Shown: positions 11,490 through 22,232 of the stretch, one piece after another
Layout of the letters: every line of letters starts with the position of its first letter
Position numbering within the stretch: position 1 is the first letter of the stretch
From: Phaseolus vulgaris
Lineage: Eukaryota > Streptophyta > Magnoliopsida > Fabales > Fabaceae
Assembly (NCBI RefSeq): GCF_000499845.2
Contig: NC_023759.2
Span: forward strand, 40,860,672 to 40,924,671
Direction: 5' to 3'
Length of the DNA: 64,000 bases
Notes under the pieces: model-generated
What the model saw: only the letters and a program-made list of their open reading frames with translations
Database searches by the model: none
Told to the model about the DNA's origin: nothing
Made by a program: the position numbers and the translations under genes

Positions 11490-11955
11490 TGTTGGATTAG
11501 GATTCCTCAATCATATAATGAAACGAGAATAATGATGATTAAATAATACCTGGTAGACCCGAGATCGTATGGCTGAGGGACGAAGACATGATCTTGATCG
11601 GGTTCCCTGGTAGACCCGTGATCGTATGGCTGAGGGACGAAGACATGATCTTGATCGGGTTTCCCTTTAGGGTGTATCGCTTAGAATGGAATTATGTGAG
11701 TAGAGAGACAAAGAGATGAGAGGCTCGAAAATCCCTTTAGGGAATGAGTTTCAGCCGTGTGATGTTAGAATATGAGAGTGTCTCTTTAGTTGTCTGGTAA
11801 TCTCTATTTATAATACACTCAAGGGGAAACCTTAATTATTTATGGTAATAGTAATTACGTCCATCAAGTAATTACCAATAATATAATAGGATAATTATGG
11901 TAATTGATCAATTAATAAGATAAATAATCGTGAGGTGCCACATAATATTCTTACA
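11490..11955 (-). repeat. 5' LTR of the copia element, with 57-bp duplication
   Basis: 466 bp. It matches the 409-bp partner except for a duplicated 57-bp block beginning CCTGGTAGACCCG (about 11549-11663). The minus-strand TATA box TATAAATA is at 11805-11812. Confidence 0.95.
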
Positions 11956-11960
11956 CAAAC
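11956..11960. repeat. Target site duplication, right (CAAAC)
   Basis: Identical to 6398-6402 and directly follows the 5' LTR. Confidence 0.9.
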
Positions 11961-12033
11961 ATGGACTATGATTTGTTGTATAGGTAGGCCACATGTAAGG
12001 TTTAGGATTTGACCTCTTTTTAGGGTTGGTTTT

Positions 12034-12534
12034 GTGCAATGCATTAAAGGTCCTCCTCCTCAACTGCCCTTCACCCCATGCAGTTCCCTCCCAGCCTCAC
12101 CTACATCGATATTTCTTCCATCAACCTCCAACATACCCACCTCCATCGCCATGTTGGACACCCTCCAAGTTTTGATCCTTTTTTTTAATCAACTCAAGGG
12201 TGAGATACCCTCTTCCATTGGGGACCTCATTTCTTTGAAAAACATCTCCTTGGATTCCAACTCGTTCTCAGACTCTGTTCCTTATTCCTTGTCTGTCATA
12301 CCCGATCTGGTTCACTGTGATAAGTTTGGAAGGTCGATGTCTCCTCCACCATCCAAGTGTTCTTCTACGGATGATAACAATAGTGATGGAGATTATGATG
12401 AAGGTGGTTATGATGATGGTTGTTCCACTGTTACTCGCAAGAAGGAACATCATCATGGACCCAACAAGTTGGTTCTTAGTGTGACAATTGCGCTTTCTTT
12501 CATGTGTACAACAAATCAGAGTTCACGTTTGTAG
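12034..12534 (+). pseudogene. Captured leucine-rich-repeat receptor-like fragment
   Basis: A 166-residue open frame. Residues about 40-90 form two LRR units (LQVLILFFNQLKGEIPSSIG and LKNISLDSNSFSDSVPYSLS) of the plant extracellular type. They are followed by a Pro/Ser- and Asp/Gly-rich linker and a short hydrophobic run (PNKLVLSVTIALSFMC) like the start of a membrane span, then a stop. No kinase domain, signal peptide or N-terminal repeats are present. The text before the first LRR looks frameshifted, since LRR-like wording continues in another frame. It is the only cargo between the inverted repeats of the TIR element, so a gene piece captured by a transposon is the best reading. The parental gene is probably an LRR receptor-like protein, not identified further. 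Confidence 0.65.
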
Positions 12535-12538
12535 TTAT

Positions 12539-12703
12539 CTGTGTCACATCAGTAACACTTAACACTGTTAGTTCAAAGTTAACAAAATGAGCCAACTTAA
12601 ATACATTTTAAAAAACGTTAAGACCAAATTAATTTTTTTTAATAAACACTGTATTAAATTGAATATTGACCCTAAATGTAAGAATAAAAAAATTAATTAT
12701 ACT
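12539..12703 (-). repeat. Right terminal inverted repeat of the TIR element
   Basis: About 165 bp, inverted partner of 6240-6390; the possible 9-bp target duplication TAATTAATT follows at 12704-12712. Confidence 0.7.
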
Positions 12704-13419
12704 TAATTAATTTAATTAACTAAATGTTTAACTATTTTAGAAAAAATAATTTAAATATACTTGTCCATATTAATATTTTAAATTATGAAAAATATATTCA
12801 ATTAACATATAAACAATTAATTACATAATCTAAATTTATAAAAATTTTAAACATAAAAAATAAGTAAAGAATAACAAAATAAATAAAAAATAGAAGTAGT
12901 GCTAGCACGTCTTAAAAAAAACATGTTATCAAGCATGGCTTCAACACAAATCAAGAAAAAACTTACACAATTTAAAAAAATAAAATAAAAAACGTGAACA
13001 TAATTGGAAAAATAAAATCGTAAGTCGTGCATGTATATGGAACAATTTTCATATATGAATTGAAGTAGTGCTTCTTCATTTTAAAGTGATTTTTTGAAAG
13101 TAGTAACCAATTGTGCATAACATCACTTATGTAAAAAAAACCAGCTTTAAAGTCCAAAACATATTGGACATTAAAAATCTTTTAAAAAACATTATTTCCA
13201 CTATCTTAATATATTTTATCTTACATTTTATAAATATAAAATTTTTCATTTTTTCATTTTTAGATTATGTGATCCAGAAGTATTTTTAAATTTCGAAGCA
13301 GACACATTGTTCATCCTAAACTGAAAAAAAATTTAACAATGCGACGTTGTGAAACACACGCTATGCACATCCAACTATGCATAACAATGGTTTCACAATA
13401 ATCAAACAACTATGCACTC
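12704..13419. other. AT-rich spacer with inverted dispersed repeat
   Basis: About 12704-13200 is the inverted partner of 1930-2490. The remainder to 13419 shows no gene. Short minus-strand ORFs here (12847-13157) are low-complexity. Confidence 0.5.
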
Positions 13420-14176
13420 AAAGAACAAATGGGTACTGGTCCTTCTCGACCCCACAAAGACTACATGTGGAGCTTGCAAATGTGATCCCGCGCCTTTCCA
13501 GGTTAGCCTTAGTGGCTAACTTGTTTTTCAACACCCCCAAGCCGTAACTAAAGCAATAGGTACGACTTTACTCTTCAAAAACTCTTTAAACACCGTCTCA
13601 TTCTTCCCTACTCCATCCTCCCTTAGATGGAGGTATGCCACGATTTAATCGTTTACCTAAGCTCCTCTCCTTCATTACACACTCACCTGTCCTCCTTATC
13701 CAAGTCGAAATTCACACCTTGGACTTCCTGAAAAAGTCGTTTCGCTATTTGCTTCTCCCATTCAAATAGATTCCTTCTCCAGACGAAATTCCAAAGCCAT
13801 TTTTCGTTGTTCCATCCCCCAAATGCTGTCATCCCAGAAGCTTTTGGCACACTCAGGGAATACAACATTGGGAAAACCGTCTTCAAGGCCCCTCTCCCCA
13901 CCCAATTATCTTCCCAGAACAAAACTTCCTTCCCAGTTCCCACCTTCCAGATTAAGGCTTCTTCGAAATTCCGGCCCCAACCCTCCAAGCTCCAGACCTC
14001 CCTCAAATCTTTTCACCAAAGAGAGTCATTGTTGTCTTTCCCTCCTCCTCTTAGACTTTTTCACCCCATATTTGGAATCAATAATCTCCTTCCACAAACC
14101 ACCATTGTCTGACCCCAACTGCCATACCCATTTACCGAGTAAGACCAAATTAAAAGTCCTAAAGTCTAAGCTCTAA
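13420..14176 (-). pseudogene. LINE ORF2 3' fragment (zf-RVT region)
   Basis: The minus strand shows the C-terminal region of a plant L1-type ORF2: a GKWVWQLGSDNGGLWKEII-like block near 14130-14060, then IWKVGTGKEVLFWEDNWVG, then the zf-RVT region with TCSLCGVEK near 13460. These domains follow the reverse transcriptase in plant LINEs. The frame is broken in at least two places (stop near 14028, shift near 13540), and no RT palm is present upstream. A dead 5'-truncated insertion. Confidence 0.85.
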
Positions 14177-14599
14177 ATACAAATGACATCCAATGGACAT
14201 AGAATTTCACTTTCAATACAAATTATAAGTAAGCTGGATTCTAAGCTCTAAGCTTAATCACATTTTTATATTTTGATTTAATCTATACATTTATTAGAAG
14301 AATACTTATCTTCATTGTCACCACTAATTAGATGTTTGCATGTATGGCTAAATAGATAGAATTGTATCTTATACTTTTCCACTTCCACTTAATTTCAGGG
14401 ATAGAATTGAATGTTATACTACCAATAAACAGGCAACCTTAAAAGGTAAAACACGAGTATAGAAGAAGCTATGTGAAAGCTCTGCATGAGAAGAAATCAA
14501 TAACTTGGGAAGATTGAAGTTGGATACACAAGTAGATTTTAATACAACAGAGGAGGAGATAAGTATTTGGAATTTATACAATGCATAATGAGTTGGGGT
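14177..14599. other. Spacer 3' of PsbW
   Basis: Contains the presumed PsbW 3' untranslated region (minus strand). No other gene seen. Confidence 0.5.
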
Positions 14600-15265
14600 T
14601 TAGAGGGACAATCCAGACTCTTCATCCTCTTCAAGACTGGAAGTGTAGACAAAGTAGAGAGCCCATATAAGACCAAAGACACCGAACAGAATCCAACCAA
14701 GAAGGTTGTTGCTAAGCCCAAAGGGAAGCCCTGTCCCTTCAGTGCTCAGTCTCTCATCCACCAAAGCCATGGCTGGGCTTGACATGGTTGCGGCGCATGC
14801 AGCTGCTAGCAAGGATGCTCCCATTCCCACATTTGAACTGTTTTCCTGCACGGAAGGCTTTTCATCCATGGAGCACCTCACTTTCCCTGCCCTACTCATT
14901 GCTGGCAATCCTATACAATTATGTAAGGAAAAAAATGTTGTTGGTTCATTAATCAGCATAATCTAAACCCTAACTATCAGTCTAAACGTGAAGTATGAGA
15001 ACTCTGAAATTGCTACGTCGTGTTCCACAACGTTGTGAGTACAAGAAAATCAGAAATAGGAACAGATTAATTGATTGCAGGTTTATTCTGAAAGGAATCA
15101 TATATCCTATCATCTTCCTTGAAGGAAAAACTTGAATAAAGTTATGATCAATGAAAAAGCTCACTCACCAAGAACGGTAGAGGATGAGACCCCAAAAGGT
15201 CGCTTGAGCACAAGACCTGATCGAGAAATTGATGTTGTTGGGCTGCCGGCGATGATGGTTGCCAT
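14600..15265 (-). CDS. PSBW: Photosystem II reaction centre W protein, chloroplast
   Basis: Two exons, 15169-15265 and 14600-14910, give 135 residues. The intron starts GTGAGT and ends TATAG. PsbW is a small nuclear-encoded thylakoid protein that stabilises PSII supercomplexes. Residues 1-65 look like a bipartite transit peptide: a Ser/Thr-rich stroma-targeting start ([17 protein letters not shown]), then a hydrophobic Ala-rich thylakoid signal ending SSPAMA, where cleavage would leave [12 protein letters not shown] as the mature N terminus. The mature part has one membrane span ([20 protein letters not shown]) and an acidic tail ([10 protein letters not shown]), both hallmarks of PsbW. The length suits the family. 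A longer open frame continues upstream of exon 2 but reads intron. Regulation by light is likely; a G-box lies upstream. Confidence 0.97.
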
Positions 15266-16475
15266 TTTTCTTCAGTGATGAATCAGAGTATGGCTACGCT
15301 TTTGTCACGGTACGCACTAGAAAATATTTCAAAATTGTTATTATTATTGGAAGTGCAGTATCGGCTCATCACACCACACACCGTGGATTGGATGGATGAC
15401 AACCCCTCGTTGATATCCATATCTGCAAAAACCCCAATAAGTTTTCTCCACGTGTCACGCAATCCATTCGGAGTCCCTTATTTCTTAACTCAATCATAGC
15501 TTCGTTGGATGTTGGCTTTACCCCTGCCTCATTTATGTAAGTATTAAAAAAACTGCGAAAATATTTAGAAGCTATTTTCATCTCATTTTAAAAAAAGATA
15601 ATTTGTTAAAACAACTTACAATGATATAAAAACATTTTAAATGTTTTATTTTAATTAAAAAAGCTACTTAAATATAAATACTTATTTAAGAAATCTTTAA
15701 TAAAGTTATTTGTCCAAAAAATCACGACTAGATAATGCTTCCTTTCTTTCCAACACTTAAAAAGAAGCGGAGAAGAGTACAATTTGAACCCCCATATGAC
15801 ATCCATCACGGATAATAATAGTGCTAAGATATTAACACTCTACAGTAAAAATATACACTTTACACTTTAATAAATTAATATTTTATTTTATTTTTTAATT
15901 TAAAAATATTATTATAAACAATTCATTTTTTATTTTTTTTAAAAATATTATTATATTATTATAAACATTGTCAAATGTATCTTATTTCTTGTTCATAATA
16001 TCAACAAAACTTTTCTCTAAATTTATTACTTTCAATACTTGAATCCCATGGCTTCATGTAACATACATAATGAGCACATAGCACACAACTCAAATGGCAA
16101 CCACAATTGTGTATAAAATAGTAGCTGAAAGTAAAATTTAACTTTAACTTCCAGACCGCTCGTAATTGACTTAAATTGGTGGTAAACAGGGTAGCACGAT
16201 CTAACAGACCACGGGAAGGAATTATGTACATAACCAGCAACAGCATCTCCAAGCAGCTAAAATGCCTACGCGAATCTTATTTCATCTCAATGTCCCTACA
16301 AATTAGCTAAGCTTCTAAAAAAATATATATGACATAAATTTTATGCATCTATGAAGGGCTTTACAAGAAGAATCGCCAAGAACAATAAAGAATCGGTTGA
16401 AGCAGGCAATTAATATGCCAGCCAATTACTCAAATAAAACCTGCCAGGAGCAAAATGTTATATTTCAAATTTTAG
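15266..16475. other. PsbW promoter and GAUT 3' flank
   Basis: The first few hundred bases are the PsbW upstream region with the G-box. About 15590-16000 is low-complexity AT-rich DNA. The part next to 16475 should hold the 3' untranslated region of the GAUT gene. No other gene seen. Confidence 0.5.
15449..15454 (-). promoter_or_regulatory. G-box (CACGTG) upstream of PsbW
   Basis: CACGTG, in the wider minus-strand context TGACACGTGG, lies about 185 bases before the PsbW start codon. G-boxes bind bZIP and bHLH/PIF factors and are common in light-regulated photosynthesis promoters. Function here is inferred from position only. Confidence 0.5.
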
Positions 16476-19400
16476 CTACGCCTGAAGATTGCAACGTTGC
16501 AAAATAGGGTGATCAAACTTCAGAAATTTGGTCCAGTAACTTTTATATCTTCCCATTGCAATTTCTAACCACGGTTTCCTAATTCCATCGAAGTGTATAA
16601 CCGCAGCCCGCTCAATCTGGTTTTTATCAACATTTGAGTCATAACCAAGGCCAAGAATCTGCCACCGTCTGTCCAAAATCATAGACTTGTTATAGAAGGT
16701 CAGCCAGCCTAAAGGCAGACTTCCAGTACTCCACAATTGTCTCTTGAAACCCTGAAATAAACAACATAGAGAAACACATCACATATAATCCTAATAGAAA
16801 AAAATTTGTCTTCCATGTAACTGCAAATTAAACAAGAACTTCAACACATATGCTCATTAGATTCAACCATTTGAAATTAGAAAAATGAAAATGTTTCTTT
16901 GAATAACATCTGAATTCCACGATTAATGCAAATCCAATTTCAAGGGAGCTCGTTTATTTTATCAATGCTAGAAGCCAAACTCAAGATTTGAAGAAACTTA
17001 AATGTAGGAAAATTGTGTGAGAAGAGAACAGCATGCATACTCTCTTAACAGAGAAAAAAATAGTAGGTCTACAACAAAAAAACGACATTTCTTTAACCAT
17101 ACCATTTGCAAATAACTGTGATAGAGAGCAGTTAAATTTTGTCTTCTCCACTGTTGTAAATCAAATAAGTTCATCCCAAATGCCCACGTGCAAGCATTGA
17201 CATCAAACCTATTTGCAATGAATGGATCTGAGAAGTTTAAGAACGTATCCATCCTATGAAATGAAGTTTCCCCTTCCTGACAAGTGCCGACTGCTGCAAT
17301 TACTTTCTCTTTCATATTGACATTCCACAGTCTACTGAGATCTTGTTGCACCACCACATCATGATCAAAGAGCAGAACCTTATTTAAAGTTGGGAAGATA
17401 TCTGGAAGATAGAAACGCAGATAGTTCAACTCAGAGGTATATCTTGGATCACTGGAACTACGTTCTTTGAATGTATTGTACTTGAGCAACCATTCAAAGT
17501 TCTCTATGCTTTGTACGTGGACTGTGGCTTTGCCAGGAGGGTTTAATAAGAACCACATCCAGATTGCAGGAAGGTTAACTGAATTGGTCACTACGTGGAA
17601 AACAAGTTTCCCCTGTTTCTGCAATTTAAAAGTCATTGTCACACTTTCTTGTCACTACACACAGACTTAACCATGAGCTTCATATTCAATAATAAGAATT
17701 TTTGCACGAACTCAAAATAAACCGATATAATATTACAATCAAGCCTTGCCTTATTAAGTGAAATCTTCTACATGGATCAATTTATGTCCTTTTCATAATG
17801 TTGTAAATAAATAGAGAGAAATACTAACAACATACACTAAAATACACTTGTTTTAACACACTTTCTACTGTTGATTAAAATTTATTGGAAACTACAAAAT
17901 CAACAGTGAGGTTCCGTAAACAAGATGTTGGACCCACTATTTTTTATTTTTTTATTTCTAATAAATTTCAGTCAATAATAAAGTGCGTTTAAAAATAGTA
18001 TACTGTCAGTACTTCTCATAAATAAATAAAAAATTCTGCCTTCAACAACTCAACATTAAGTGACAGGGTTTGATGTGGGTACATAAGACTGCATTCTCAT
18101 GGGAATGGGTTACTTGCTAAGGGATCTCATATATCTTTCTTCTTACTGCATCTCTCGTATTAACTACAAGTAACACACGTAATAAAGTATAAACAACTCA
18201 ACCTAACTAGAAAATCAAAGTTTAATCGCTAGTTAATGATGGAGAGGGAAGTATTTTATAGGATGATTGACTTATTAGTGTGTCATTCCATAATAAAAAT
18301 TCATATTCCTCGTGTTTTTACTGCTTTGACTTCTTAATTCTTCAGCATGTTCTGCAGCGCCCTGAGCAGCAGTGCAACTAAGATAACTCTTTCAATGTAG
18401 ACAGAAATATTTCAAAAATCAAATGCCAATTATAAGTGGGGTGGGTTCAAGGAAAGATAGGAATTTTATCAAATTGGTTCCAGACTCATGCATTCATACT
18501 GCCTGTCCTATGGCCACCCACCCCAATGGTTTTGACTACATAATAGTTGAAGAAAAATCTTGAGTATAAAACAATCATTATGTTCTGAACATGAGCTGCA
18601 ATTTTTTGTAGACAGGCAACTTTAGCTGATAAGGGTAAGCCATGTGGGGTATCAACTATTCAAAAAGTATCCACTAAGGGACAACTAACTTGAAATGAAC
18701 TATAGCTAAGCTTGTTAATATTCAATTGGCTAGTATCAATGTTTTTTCTCAGCATTGCATCAGGGTTCAACATTATCCAAAAGCAAAAGCAGAAACACCC
18801 GAATCAATAAAAGTTAATCCATTTAAAAATTGCATTTACCTTGGCATTAGAGATAGTGGAGTTAACAACTACTGCACATGCAAGAACATTGTCAGAGAAG
18901 ACAGCATAATGATGAAGTTTTGGATCATTAATCTTATTTTCATTTGGAAGCTTCCTGTCCTCAGGTCTCAGGGCAAAGTAATCTGCAGTTAGCTGCATAG
19001 AAAGACAGTGAAGACCTTTTGGGGTAGTTCTTGCAGCAAGATGAACAAGATATGTTGCTTCTTGTTGCTCAGAATGAATTTTCTCTTCAGCATTATGATT
19101 CATTGCACGGAGCTTAGTTGTCATAGCAACACAGTCTGGGTAAGCACGGACTGCTTTAGACAGTGAAGCCGCCATGTGTCTCATTTTCTGCAAAGCACTG
19201 TGAACTTCACTTGTTTTCAGATTAAAAAACATCTGATTTTCTTTTAACAGTTCATATCACATAAAAATGACAAGCGTGAATGTTCTTCAACACTACTTTT
19301 ATATTGGTAAACAAGCAGTTGCCAAAGATTTAGTATGGTCTTGTAACAAAAAATATTATGTTTTGGTCCCTGAAAACGTGTTTCTTAATGTAATCCATCC

Positions 19401-22232
19401 ACTTTAAATGTTCTCTGCTGAAACCTCGTATATTTAATTTATTTCAATCAAAAGCAGTTTGAAAGGACCAAATGCGAGCAAATTGAAATATACAGGGAAT
19501 CAATTGATGATACTAGTTCCGGGAAGAAATAGAAAAAATAATGTATTTTTTCAAGGATCAAAGCATTAGTTTTCTCTTGAAACCTTTACATTATAGTAAT
19601 TGAAGGAAATAAATAACTGTCAAACTAAATTCAAGTTGTAGGATTACAAGAAAATTTTACCTCCTTGACAGATCTGAATCCATAGTAGCCTCTCCAACTG
19701 CATGTTCCATCTCTTTAATTCTCAGCTTCAACTCCTTCACCAAGTGTGAGCTGCTGCCTGGTGAAGCAAGCCCCAAGTATGCTCTGGCTTGAATAATTTG
19801 ATCCTTAATTTCCAAAACCTTCTGATTCGACACTCTCCGAGACTGAGGACGTGAAATCTGATGATTTTGGGTTGCTCTTGGCATAGATTGCTTATCTGTC
19901 ACTTCAACATTATCATCTGTCGTTTTTTGAGGATGAGTGTGCATGCTCTGATTATGTGTGACTGTTAAATTAAATATGTTCTGCAAATAAAACCAAATTC
20001 AAAAAACAATATATATAACTTTGTGAATATAACTTCTCTACAGTCCAATTTGCATTTATACATTAATCCAACACACATAGGCATATAAAAAAAATGTAAA
20101 GTTTGCAATTTCCACCACAAATGGAGATATGATAAAACATGCTAAAAAACTCAAATTCTTGTGTTCGGAATGGAATAGGTAAATAACCTGCTTAACAAAC
20201 AAGACCTTGGATAATTCATAAGAGTAAGTTGGGCTTCAATTATAAAAACTGACCCCTGTAGAAAACTAGCCGGAAAACCCCGAATCCTTTGAATAAATCA
20301 TAATTTCCGGTAGATACACAACAAATCCACGTTAGTAGTTAATTTGTAAAAATGGTTCAAACTTTCCCACCTAGCTAGCCATTAAAGAATGGATTCAGTC
20401 TCTAGGGAAAGAATTGACATTTGATAATGTAAAAGAAAATGGAAAGCGGTCAGAGGTATGCAAAAAGTAAGGCTATGTTGTTTTTTGAAAAGCGGTCAGA
20501 GGTATTAATTATCCAACTACAATCTCAGATTGGAACTAAAAGGCTATGTTGTTTGATAACCTTTAAAATACCTTATAAGGTCAGTAACGGATACAGGATA
20601 CTCTATATTATAGCTAAATACATAAAATAACAGTTAATCCGATAATCTCATTTAGAATAGTAAAAGAAAGTGCATAATAGGTGCACCATGGACAAGCAAG
20701 AATCCAATTTCTTATCATGAACATCATTTACATTAGTGTCAAAGATGTTGCAATCTGAAAATAAAACCCCAAGCACACAAGTGATATGTCAGATAATTTA
20801 TTTTTATTTTACATCAATTCGGTTCATTTAACTGAATACGAATGCATTTATAGCAATTTTTAAAACACAAGCCAAATCATGCATTCATTATAAATTTACA
20901 GTTATGTACATGAAATGGGAAGATGACCGTTAAGAAATGAAGATCTTAACAGATTTGCAGAGTATGAAAATAATCTTGGTATCTTCTGAAATTTGAGAGA
21001 AATGCAACTTCTCTCAGGAAGAGAGAACGGAAGAATCTTCAAATAACTTTTTTGGAAAAAATCCAATAGAACAATAGCAGTAGTCTCGCAGCCTTCAAAT
21101 TCAAATGTCAGTAATTCAAAAGAAATAGCACAAACCTCATCCCCAACTACGGAGAATAATCCTTTCCGCTGAGCTTTCTGGTCTTGTCTTTTGTTCCGGT
21201 TGAATTCTGAAACTTGGAAAAGGCAAAATTTTCAGATTGGACGGGCATTATGTAAACCACAAAATTTCGAAAGTGCACCAACACCAACCATTTCTTTCCA
21301 AAATGTTATTTCTGTACCCTTCGATTTTAGATTCCTCAGAATCATTAACCTTTTGTTGAATGGAACTATTTATTGGACCATTTTTTTTTTCTATATAAAC
21401 AACTTCTTTTGGCTCTTCTAATTCTTCAGCACCTTCCTGCATTGCACAAAAAGGGCAAAAAATAACAAAGGAAAACTCAATTCTTTTATTCATGGGGAAA
21501 ACCAGAAGAATTGAAACATAAAATACGATGGCAAAAATTATAATAAAATATTCCACTACCTGTTCAATAGCATTTAGCTGTAAAGGATCTGTCCTATATG
21601 TCTGCAAGAAACAAAAGATAACAATCAATCTCCATTCCACAGCAGAGCATCGTTAGCTGTAGAATTTGAATTGGAGCTGAAGAAACATTAAAAAAATAAA
21701 ACACTTCCGGTTAACATAATTAACTATTAAAAATCAGTTTAACCATAAGTAAAATTATTGAAAGCACACGAAGTTCCAGTTAACTATCGGCCGGCAAACT
21801 TTTCAACTCACCGATAAATAAAAATTCACTGAGAACAAAAACATAAAGATAGAAATATTTCAATACATTCCATCTAAGAGGCATTCTCTTCAAGCAACAT
21901 ACAAATTAAGCTACCGAAGCAATTCAAATTTCAAATAAATTAACAAAATAAAGTGACCAGGCTTGAGAAGCAATATGCTTACAACACTGGATATATCTTC
22001 TTGAAACTCCAGTCGTGCTGCAACGGAATTCAACAGAAACGCAAAAGGTCAACTAAAACGGAAAGAGAGCACGCGGAAAATAGAAATTCACATGAGAGGG
22101 GATTAAGTTTTTTTTGTTTTTACCGTAGGGAGTGAGATTGAGGCGGTGAGAGACGAGGAAGAGCGGAGCAAGGACGGAAAGAGAGAGAAGAGCGAGGATC
22201 AGAGTCCTCTGCCACCAGCGCCATGACTTCAT
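16476..22232 (-). CDS. GAUT family galacturonosyltransferase (GT8)
   Basis: Nine exons: 22124-22232, 21983-22017, 21560-21601, 21289-21436, 21136-21206, 19661-19980, 18840-19197, 17103-17618 and 16476-16751. They total 1875 bases with no frame break, giving 624 residues. GAUT enzymes add galacturonic acid from UDP-GalA to homogalacturonan in the Golgi. The N terminus (MKSWRWWQRTLILALLSLSVLAPLFL) is a type II signal anchor. A variable stem leads to a conserved block near 200-230 (EIKDQIIQARAYLGLASPGS) and the GT8 domain. The metal-binding DxD motif appears as DHD at about 446-448 (LLFDHDVVVQQDLSRLW). Later conserved blocks are CTWAFGMNLFDLQQW, GSLPLGWLTFYN and VIHFDGIRKPWLEI, ending CNLQA. The DHD form and stem text favour the GAUT5/GAUT6 branch. 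Intron 4 is short, about 82 bases. A MITE sits in intron 7. Confidence 0.95.
17816..18017. mobile_element. MITE in GAUT intron 7
   Basis: About 200 bp. The left end (GAGAAATACTAACAACATAC, then later ACACACTTTCTACTGTTGATTAAAATTTATT) is mirrored by the inverted right end (GAGAAGTACTGACAGTATAC, then CGCACTTTATTATTGACTGAAATTTATT). ATAAATA-like sequence flanks both sides. There is no coding capacity. Confidence 0.6.
19357..19568. repeat. Possible small TIR element in GAUT intron 6
   Basis: ATGTTTTGGTCCCTGAAAA at the left resembles the inverted right end (ATGCTTTGATCCTTGAAAA). It lies within the intron at 19198-19660. Weak evidence. Confidence 0.35.
20443..20553 (+). repeat. Short direct duplications in GAUT intron 5
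   Basis: AAAGCGGTCAGAGGTAT occurs at 20443-20459 and 20488-20504, and AAGGCTATGTTGTTT at 20469-20483 and 20539-20553. A local duplication within the intron at 19981-21135. Confidence 0.8.

Larger units (their letters stand above)
6403..11955 (-). mobile_element. Complete but inactive Ty1/copia LTR retrotransposon
   Basis: Two long terminal repeats (6403-6811 and 11490-11955) flank a gag-pol region on the minus strand. The flanks are the same five bases, CAAAC, at 6398-6402 and 11956-11960. A tRNA-Met-type primer binding site follows the 5' LTR and a purine tract precedes the 3' LTR. Domain order (gag knuckle, protease, integrase, reverse transcriptase, RNase H) is that of Ty1/copia. The LTRs differ by about seven substitutions over 409 aligned bases plus one 57-bp duplication, so the insertion is fairly recent. 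All coding parts are broken. It sits inside the TIR element at 6240-12703 and is therefore younger than that element. Confidence 0.95.
6240..12703. mobile_element. TIR element (Pack-MULE-like) with captured LRR fragment
   Basis: The segment 6240-6390 and the reverse complement of 12539-12703 are clearly homologous, roughly three quarters identical by eye, with shared blocks such as ACATCAG, CTTAAATACATTTT and TAAATTGAATATT. Both ends start AGTATAATTA. The nine bases outside each end are TAATTAATT (6231-6239 and 12704-12712), which fits the 9-bp duplication of Mutator-like elements, although such AT-rich sequence can match by chance. Apart from the copia element inserted in it, the interior is about 590 bases holding a leucine-rich-repeat receptor-like fragment. 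No transposase is present, so it is non-autonomous. Confidence 0.65.

Noticed and set aside
13807..14176. Plus-strand Pro/Ser-rich ORFs of about 100 codons
   Set aside because: They are the antisense of a recognisable LINE fragment on the minus strand.
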